DNA of 46,461 nt from Thermoflexus sp042408815. Lineage in GTDB: Bacteria > Chloroflexota > Anaerolineae > Thermoflexales > Thermoflexaceae. The stretch is taken from the NCBI RefSeq assembly GCF_042408815.1, contig NZ_JBHOQR010000009.1, forward strand, positions 1 to 46,461. The letters run 5' to 3'. Position numbers and translations under genes: made by a program. Below are positions 42,170 through 46,461 of this stretch, one piece after another. The notes beneath the pieces are model-generated. The model saw nothing but the letters and a program-made list of their open reading frames with translations. It searched no databases and had not been told where the DNA came from. Positions within the stretch are counted from its first letter, which is position 1. Each line of letters starts with the position of its first letter.

Positions 42170-42287
42170 CGAACCCTCCTTTCTTTCAAAATCCGGCTTG
42201 CATCGCCGAACACGCCCTCGACTACCCGCACCTTTGTTTGTAAGGGATGTCCACGTCTCATCATGCCCGGAACTGACGGGAAAGGAT

Positions 42288-42301
42288 ATGATCTCCGTCA
42301 T
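42288..42301 (-). promoter_or_regulatory. CRP/FNR-type box in the nosZ promoter
   Basis: ATGATCTCCGTCAT fits the TGAY-N4-RTCA half-site pattern of the CRP/FNR family. Its centre (42294.5) lies 32 bp upstream of CATGAT (42265-42260 on the minus strand), a fair -10 hexamer. That places the box at about -41.5, the class II activator position. Confidence 0.55.
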
Positions 42302-42343
42302 AAAAGAGAGGGTTTTGGGGGTCATGAAAGCCATTATTTTGGC

Positions 42344-42357
42344 GTGACATTTGTCAC
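42344..42357 (-). promoter_or_regulatory. Upstream CRP/FNR-type box, perfect palindrome
   Basis: GTGACATTTGTCAC has perfect GTGACA/TGTCAC arms and the same TGAY-N4-RTCA core. It lies 56 bp (centre to centre) upstream of the first nosZ box, between the zinc-ribbon stop and nosZ. It may be an additional activator or NO/redox sensor site. Confidence 0.55.
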
Positions 42358-42378
42358 ACCGGGCGCATGGGGAGAGGA

Positions 42379-42627
42379 TCACGGGCGAGGCAGCCCATCC
42401 GATCGCGAGCTTTCGGTTCCCGGGGGGGAAGCAGACAGGCGGAGGGGGCGCTGGGGGCAATTTTCCCAGCATGGGAATGGGCCGTGGGTGATTTCCGCGC
42501 CGCAATTAGGGCAACGGCCGCTCGCCTCATAGCACCAAAGCTCGATATCGGGCTCTCCACAGATCGGACAGGTCACGTAATCAGGAAACGGATCCGGCAG
42601 CGGCCGATCCGATGCTTCCCAAGCCAT
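42379..42627 (-). CDS. Small zinc-ribbon protein upstream of nosZ
   Basis: An 82-aa protein of unknown function. It has TCPICGEPDIELWCYEASGRCPNCGAE, with C20, C23, C39 and C42 forming a likely zinc ribbon. Three more Cys (C32, C53, C57) follow the pattern HGPFPCWENCP. The tail is Ser/Pro/Arg-rich and probably disordered. There is no signal peptide, so it is cytoplasmic. ATG 42627 is chosen because GCGAGG stands 5 nt upstream; the frame is open to 42894, which would run across the riboswitch on the other strand. A CRP/FNR-type box lies 65 bp upstream, like the one before nosZ, so both may respond to the same signal. Confidence 0.74.
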   Translation of the reverse strand: MAWEASDRPLPDPFPDYVTCPICGEPDIELWCYEASGRCPNCGAEITHGPFPCWENCPQRPLRLSASPPGTESSRSDGLPRP

Positions 42628-42691
42628 GATATCCTCGCAGGGGGCCAGCGGATTTCCGCCTTCTATCCTCCTGCAATCCCGGGATCCCGGT

Positions 42692-42705
42692 ATGATCTTC
42701 GTCAT
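42692..42705 (-). promoter_or_regulatory. CRP/FNR-type box before the zinc-ribbon gene
   Basis: ATGATCTTCGTCAT differs from the nosZ box (ATGATCTCCGTCAT) at one base. Its centre (42698.5) lies about 33 bp upstream of GATAGA (42668-42663 on the minus strand), a possible -10, again giving the class II -41.5 geometry. Confidence 0.55.
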
Positions 42706-42804
42706 GCGCACAGGGCGCAGGGGGGTTCCCCTGCCTTCTCCCTCCTGTCTGGATGGGTAAGATCTTCGAAAAGCCCTGCCCCAGACCCATCGAATCGTTG
42801 AATC

Positions 42805-42833
42805 TTGACAGGTCCTTCGAATCCGGATAGGCT
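42805..42833 (+). promoter_or_regulatory. Promoter of the Mn2+ riboswitch transcript
   Basis: A perfect TTGACA at 42805-42810 is followed after 17 bp by TAGGCT (42828-42833), a weak -10. Transcription would start near 42840, exactly where the riboswitch begins. Confidence 0.6.
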
Positions 42834-42840
42834 TAGAAAT

Positions 42841-42958
42841 GCCGGAAGGGGAGTAGCCATCGGGCCTTTCGCCCGATGACGGGATCGTCAGCACGGGAGA
42901 TCACCCGGTTCAATCCCCGGTCCCGTCGGCCTTCTGGGCCTGGCAAGACCTTCGGTTG
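42841..42958 (+). ncRNA. yybP-ykoY family (manganese) riboswitch
   Basis: The conserved GGGGAGTAGC (42848-42857) follows the P1 5' strand CCGGAAGG. P2 is a perfect 8-bp hairpin, CATCGGGC (42858-42865) with GCCCGATG (42871-42878). The GGGATCGTCA segment (42881-42890) matches the second conserved loop, in the P3 arm closed by ACGGGA (42879-42884) and TCCCGT (42921-42926). The 3' end GCAAGACCTTCGG (42943-42955) matches the family's GCAAGACC end and can pair back with P1. Members sense Mn2+ and control TerC, P-type ATPases and exporters. Here the ligand-bound form would hold the strand AGACCTTCGG and stop the terminator from forming, so it should be an ON switch. Confidence 0.87.
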
Positions 42959-43015
42959 ATGTCCGATCACATTTCCTGGGAAATGTGATTCGACATCGGC
43001 CGAAGGTCTTTTTTT
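42946..43015 (+). terminator. Riboswitch expression-platform terminator
   Basis: AGACCTTCGG (42946-42955) pairs with CCGAAGGTCT (43000-43009). Inside, CACATTT pairs with AAATGTG and GATGTC with GACATC. A seven-T run (43009-43015) follows. The left arm is shared with the riboswitch P1 strand, so the two structures exclude each other. Confidence 0.87.
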
Positions 43016-43103
43016 AGGGGGGATGCAGCCGGGTATGGAATGAAGAGGTTTCCTTTTCGATATTCCTGCGCGAGGCGCGATCACTCCATCAGGAGGTCGG
43101 ACC

Positions 43104-43799
43104 ATGTGGTTCTGGTGGGATCCCCTGTACTTCCTGTTTGCGATGCCGGCGCTGCTGCTGGGCTTGTATGCCCAGACGAAGGTGCAGGCGGCGTATAACC
43201 GGTGGCTCCGAGCGCCCGCCCGCCTGACCGGGCTGGAGGCCGCCCAGCGCCTGCTGCAAGCGGCCGGGCTGTATGAGGTGCGCATCGAAGGAACCCCCGG
43301 GCACTTGACGGATCATTACGACCCCTCGAGCAAGGTGCTCCGGCTCTCCCCCAGCGTGGCGGGCGTGCCCTCGGTGGCCTCCCTGGCGGTGGCGGCCCAT
43401 GAGATCGGGCACGCACTCCAGGACGCCGAGGGTTACTGGGGGCTGCGAGCCCGGGCGGCCCTGGTGCCGGCGGTGAACTTCGGCTCCTGGCTCGGCCCCA
43501 TCCTCTTCCTGATCGGTTTCCTGATGCAGAGCCCGATGCTGGTCTGGGCCGGGGTGCTGTTCTTCTCCGCCGCGGCCCTCTTCGCTCTGGTCACGCTGCC
43601 CGTGGAACTGGACGCCAGCCGCCGGGCCCTGGCTCTGCTGGAGGGAAGCGGGCTGCTGTGGACGCCGGAGGAGCGAGCGGGGGCCCGGGAGGTGCTGCGG
43701 GCGGCCGCGCTGACCTATGTGGCGGCTTTAGCCCAAGCCCTCTCTACCCTGGCCTACTACGCCTTCCTGGCCATGGGCATGCGGCGCTCGGAGGAATAG
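43104..43799 (+). CDS. yugP: YugP-family neutral zinc metallopeptidase
   Basis: A 231-aa membrane peptidase. The N-terminal helix (WWDPLYFLFAMPALLLGLYAQTKV) is followed by the YugP region RLTGLEAAQRLLQAAGLYEVRI and HYDPSSKVLRLSPSV. The catalytic AVAAHEIGHALQDAEGY (HExxH) sits at residues about 94-110. Two more membrane segments follow (LGPILFLIGFLMQSPMLVWAGVLFFSAAALFALVTLPVE), then DASRRALALLEG; this E-x-D-A-x-R pattern supplies a further ligand in the family. The substrate is unknown. AGGAGG stands 7 nt before the ATG. It is the first gene after the Mn2+ riboswitch. Confidence 0.93.
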   Translation: MWFWWDPLYFLFAMPALLLGLYAQTKVQAAYNRWLRAPARLTGLEAAQRLLQAAGLYEVRIEGTPGHLTDHYDPSSKVLRLSPSVAGVPSVASLAVAAHEIGHALQDAEGYWGLRARAALVPAVNFGSWLGPILFLIGFLMQSPMLVWAGVLFFSAAALFALVTLPVELDASRRALALLEGSGLLWTPEERAGAREVLRAAALTYVAALAQALSTLAYYAFLAMGMRRSEE

Positions 43800-43802
43800 C
43801 CA

Positions 43803-44211
43803 ATGGACCATCCCTCCGAGTCCCGGATCCCCTGGCCTACCTTATCGGTAGCCGAGTGCTTCCAGCGGCTGCCCACGGGGCCGGCGGGGTTAGGCGAGGA
43901 GGAGGCGGCCCGCCGGCTCCGGGAATGGGGTCCCCACGAGCTGGAACCTCCCCGGCGCATCTCGCCCCTGGCCATCCTCTTGGCCCAGTTCCGAAACATC
44001 CGGGTGCTGATCCTCCCGGCTGCTACCGCCCTCTCCGTCGCCCTGGGCCATGGGACGGAAGCGGTCGTCATCATGATCATCGGCTTCTTCTCCCTCCTGC
44101 TTGGCTTTGTGCAGGAATATCGCGCGGAGCGGGCCCTGGAGGCGCTGCGCCGGATGGCTGCGCCCATGACCACCGTCCTCCGCGCCGGGGATCGGGTACC
44201 CGCGGACTTTA
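43803..44211 (+). pseudogene. N-terminal fragment of a P-type cation ATPase
   Basis: The first 136 residues match the start of SERCA/PMR1-type P2 ATPases: the cation_ATPase_N domain (LSVAECFQRLPTGPAGLGEEEAARRLREWGPHELE), the first two membrane helices and QEYRAERALEALRRMAAPMTTVLR. It then jumps directly to AGDRVPADF, skipping some 20 residues of actuator domain, and after codon 136 leaves the family. The DKTGT phosphorylation site, nucleotide domain and later helices are missing. The open frame continues as nonsense to 44570. Such ATPases are known targets of yybP-ykoY riboswitches, so a functional Mn2+/Ca2+ pump probably stood here. Confidence 0.82.
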
Positions 44212-44556
44212 GGGATCCGGGAGGCAGATCTGGACCACTTGCTTCAGCTGTTCCGGCGCTATGGGGTCCTTATCCTGCTCTTCGCCCATCTGATCCCCGG
44301 GCTGCGCAGCGGGATCGCTATCCCCGCCGGGGTGAGCCAGATGCCGCGGATAGCCTTCGGGGGGCTCATCGCCCTGGGGGCGGCGCTGCGGGCGACCCTG
44401 CAGACCGTCGCCGGCCTGTTCCTGGCTCCGCCTCGGGGCGCCTCCATTTCGACGCTTTCCCTCCCGGGGGCGATAATCGTTGGGGGGCTCGCCGTGGTGG
44501 CTCTGGGATGGGCAGGGGCTCGCCGGAAGCGGGGCCATCCCCCATCGTATCCCTGA
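44212..44556 (+). pseudogene. C-terminal fragment of a DedA (VTT/SNARE-associated) membrane protein
   Basis: In another frame than the ATPase fragment, and starting exactly where that loses similarity, the sequence reads LDHLLQLFRRYGVLILLFAH then LIPGLRSGIAIPAGVSQMPR, the second conserved half of DedA proteins (F-x-R-x-G, R-x-I-P-G-x-R, A-G-x-x-x-M). Membrane helices and a basic C-terminal tail (GARRKRGHPPSYP) follow. The first half, including its start, is absent. A TTG at 44239 could start a 105-aa product, but no good ribosome-binding site was seen. The join looks like a deletion between two genes. Confidence 0.75.
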
Positions 44557-44580
44557 ACCTGGGCACATAGAGGTGGACCG

Positions 44581-45522
44581 ATGGAATTCCCGCTCTGGGC
44601 TTGGATTCTCTTCCATCTCATCGTCGTGATCATGTTGGCTCTGGACCTCGGGGTGTTCCACCGGAACGCCCATGAGGTGAAGCTCAAAGAGGCGATGATC
44701 TGGAGTGTGGTCTGGATCGCTGTAGCCCTGGCCTTCAACGCCGGGATCCTGCTGGTCTGGGGCCATGAGCCGGCTCTTCACTTTCTCACCGCCTACCTGG
44801 TGGAGAAATCCCTCAGCGCCGATAACCTCTTCGTCTTCGCGGTGATCTTCTCCTACTTCGGCATCCCACCGGCCTATCAGCACCGGGTGCTCTTCTGGGG
44901 GATCCTGGGCGCCGTCCTGATGCGGGCGGCTTTCATCTTCGCTGGCGTCCAGCTGCTCAAGGCCTTTCACCCGGCCATCTATCTCTTCGGCGCTTTCCTG
45001 ATCTACACCGGGATCCGGCTGGCCCTGCGCGGCGAAGAGGAAGAGGTGCGCCCGGAGCGCAACCTGGTCCTCCGCCTGGCCCGCCGTTTCCTGCCCATCA
45101 CCCCCGCTCTCCATGGCCAGCGCTTCCTGATCCGGCAAGGACACCGATGGATGGCTACGCCGCTGCTGTTGACCCTGCTGGTGGTGGAGAGCACCGATCT
45201 CATGTTCGCCCTGGATTCCGTGCCAGCCGTGCTGGCCATCACCCCCGAGCTGTTCATCGCTTACACCTCGAACATCTTCGCCATCCTGGGGCTGCGGGCC
45301 CTTTACTTCGTCCTGGCCGGCCTGATTCAGCGCTTGCGCTACCTCCATTACGGGCTCTCGGTGATCCTCAGCTATATCGGCGCTAAGATGCTGCTCTCGG
45401 ATTTCCTCCACATCCCGCCCGCCCTCTCCCTGGCCATCGTCCTGATGACCCTCCTGATCAGCGGGCTGGCTTCGTGGATCGCGGAACGACGGGAGAAAAC
45501 CCATCCGCTCATCCATCGGTGA
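44581..45522 (+). CDS. terC: TerC family membrane protein (putative Mn2+ exporter)
   Basis: A 313-aa protein with seven to nine hydrophobic helices. TerC hallmarks are ALDLGVFHRNAHEV, AYLVEKSLSADNLFVFAVIFSYF and VVESTDLMFALDSVPAVLAITPELFIAYTSNIFAILGLRALYFVL. The conserved membrane Asp, Glu and Asn residues (EKSLSADN, ESTDLMFALDS) are thought to bind metal. TerC relatives, including B. subtilis YkoY, are classic genes under yybP-ykoY riboswitch control and help export or load Mn2+. The start follows ACATAGAGGTGGACCG. It is 24 bp after the DedA remnant and 5 bp before the recombinase-like gene. Confidence 0.94.
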   Translation: MEFPLWAWILFHLIVVIMLALDLGVFHRNAHEVKLKEAMIWSVVWIAVALAFNAGILLVWGHEPALHFLTAYLVEKSLSADNLFVFAVIFSYFGIPPAYQHRVLFWGILGAVLMRAAFIFAGVQLLKAFHPAIYLFGAFLIYTGIRLALRGEEEEVRPERNLVLRLARRFLPITPALHGQRFLIRQGHRWMATPLLLTLLVVESTDLMFALDSVPAVLAITPELFIAYTSNIFAILGLRALYFVLAGLIQRLRYLHYGLSVILSYIGAKMLLSDFLHIPPALSLAIVLMTLLISGLASWIAERREKTHPLIHR

Positions 45523-45527
45523 GGCCG

Positions 45528-46436
45528 ATGGCGCATCAGCTCAGCCTGTTCGACTTCCGACCTCGATCGGAGATCACCCCGGGGACCCCCCTCGCTCAGG
45601 CCCGGGAGGCCTTCGCCGAGCATCTGAAGGCCGGGGATTACTCCCGGCACACCGTGTATTTCTTCACCCACGACCTCCGCCTATTAGGGCAGTGCCTAGG
45701 GGAGGAACGCCCGGTGGGGGAGATTGGGCTGCGGGATCTCCAGGATTTCGTGGACTGGCTCCGCCACCGGCGCGGGATTCCGTGTACGCCCAAATCCCTG
45801 CGGCGGCGCATCACTGCCGTGAAGGCGTTCTTCCGATGGCTGCATGAGGATCTCGGCGTCCTGCCGATGAATCCCGCAGAGCGCCTGGTCTATCCGGAGG
45901 CCATTGAGCCCCTCCCGGAGGTGCTGACCCCGGAGCAGATCCAGGCCGCCCGCGAAGCTGCGGAGGGGTTTCGCCGGGAAGGGGATGCCCGCCCCCTCAC
46001 ATTGTTGACCCTCATGCTCTACACCGGCTTGAAGAAAAGCGAGGTCGCCGCCCTGCGCCGGGATCACTTTGATCTGCAGGAGCCGGCCGTGTGGATCCGC
46101 TACGCCCATCCCCGCTATCGCCACAAAGAGCGCAAGCTGCCGCTCCCGCCGGAGTGGCCCGAGCTGTTCCGGGAATATATGGGCCAGTATGGCATCGAGG
46201 ACCGCGTTTTCCCCTGGACGCCCCGGAATTTAGAATATGTGCTGGAAGACGTGGCCCGACGGGCCGGCCTGGATCACCTCTCTTTTGAGATCCTTCGATG
46301 GACGTGCGCGCTGCAGGATTTCCTCCAGGGGATGGATCCGGAAAGCCTGCGCCGGAAGCTGGGCCTCTCTGAGATCCAGTGGCGAGATGTCTTCCGACGC
46401 CTGCAGGCCCTGGCCAGGCGCTCCGGAACACGATGA
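45528..46436 (+). CDS. Tyrosine recombinase-like protein with lost catalytic residues
   Basis: A 302-aa XerC/D-type protein. The N-terminal SAM-like core-binding domain is clear (FAEHLKAGDYSRHTVYFFTHDLRLL ... LRRRITAVKAFFRWLHEDLGVLPMNPAERL). In the catalytic domain most active residues are changed. TGLR becomes TGLKKSE (K169 for the first Arg). HxLRH becomes EILRW (E254 for His; R257 kept). LGH becomes LGL (L280). The nucleophile Tyr aligns with F289 in QWRDVF. The Lys in HKERKLPL is kept. It should bind DNA without cutting it. ATG 45528 has GAGG 4 nt upstream. The frame is intact, so selection probably maintains it. The 25 bp after the stop hold nothing recognisable. Confidence 0.86.
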   Translation: MAHQLSLFDFRPRSEITPGTPLAQAREAFAEHLKAGDYSRHTVYFFTHDLRLLGQCLGEERPVGEIGLRDLQDFVDWLRHRRGIPCTPKSLRRRITAVKAFFRWLHEDLGVLPMNPAERLVYPEAIEPLPEVLTPEQIQAAREAAEGFRREGDARPLTLLTLMLYTGLKKSEVAALRRDHFDLQEPAVWIRYAHPRYRHKERKLPLPPEWPELFREYMGQYGIEDRVFPWTPRNLEYVLEDVARRAGLDHLSFEILRWTCALQDFLQGMDPESLRRKLGLSEIQWRDVFRRLQALARRSGTR

Positions 46437-46461
46437 GAACCCTCGGTTTCCTCCTCCCGGT

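Noticed and set aside
42879..42928. tRNA-like 3' half (7-bp acceptor-like stem and GGTTCAATCC loop)
   Set aside because: The D and anticodon arms are missing and the T-stem has a C-C mismatch; the segment fits as the P3 arm of the Mn2+ riboswitch.
44209..45516. Minus-strand open frame of 435 codons
   Set aside because: It is antisense to TerC and rich in Gln/Glu/Asp/His, typical of the shadow of a membrane protein.
1..46461. CRISPR array, rRNA genes, complete tRNA genes, insertion sequences or phage genes
   Set aside because: No direct repeats with regular spacers, no rRNA or tRNA signatures and no transposase or phage structural motifs were seen; the only recombinase-like gene is at 45528-46436.

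Overview
The window is a GC-rich (roughly 60-65% by eye) bacterial chromosome segment with tight gene packing, many 1-4 bp gene overlaps and strong Shine-Dalgarno sequences. Protein families and gene order suggest a member of the Chloroflexota, probably a thermophilic Thermoflexus- or Anaerolineae-like lineage: DUF951, FemAB-type proteins, a TgpA-like transglutaminase, khpA between rpsP and rimM, and a clade II nosZ cluster. This placement is inference from recognised families, not from any search.

Layout. Positions 1-600 hold the start of a GH116 glucosidase gene (running off the left edge), a decayed coding remnant, a solitary integron attC-like site and a hairpin terminator. Positions 655-3719 (minus) carry DUF951, a HAD phosphatase, an anti-sigma/ECF sigma pair and a polyprenyl-phosphate glycosyltransferase, divergent from a GT4 and a GT39-like membrane glycosyltransferase (3901-7250). 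Next come moaA, an MFS transporter, secG, an oligopeptide-type binding protein, and a thioredoxin-fold gene whose active site is interrupted by an in-frame TGA (12368-12862), the best candidate here for an undescribed selenoprotein. Positions 12900-16670 (minus) hold an unknown gene, two FemAB-like genes and an orphan OmpR regulator. The translation/secretion operon ffh-rpsP-khpA-rimM follows (17324-19862), then an SLC13-like transporter, fmdE-tatA and galE.

Positions 23989-30581 (minus) form an overlapping string: ATP-grasp, surE, TgpA-like transglutaminase, nucleotide cyclase and a cellulose-synthase-like GT2. After a YtxH-like gene come a degenerate penicillin-acylase-like protein, a PDZ protein, murA (with Asp in place of the fosfomycin-target Cys) and a SAM hydroxide adenosyltransferase.

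Positions 35817-42705 (minus) are a nitrous oxide reductase module: zinc-ribbon protein, nosZ, NosB-position membrane protein, a fused nosD-nosF gene, nosY and nosL. CRP/FNR-type boxes lie in front of both the zinc-ribbon gene and nosZ. NosZ reduces N2O to N2; the NosD-F fusion with NosY would form the copper-loading ABC complex fed by the lipoprotein NosL.

The right end (42805-46436, plus) opens with a consensus -35 promoter, a yybP-ykoY (Mn2+) riboswitch and its terminator. It then runs through a zinc metallopeptidase (YugP), a truncated P-type ATPase joined to a truncated DedA gene, TerC, and a tyrosine recombinase that has lost its catalytic residues.
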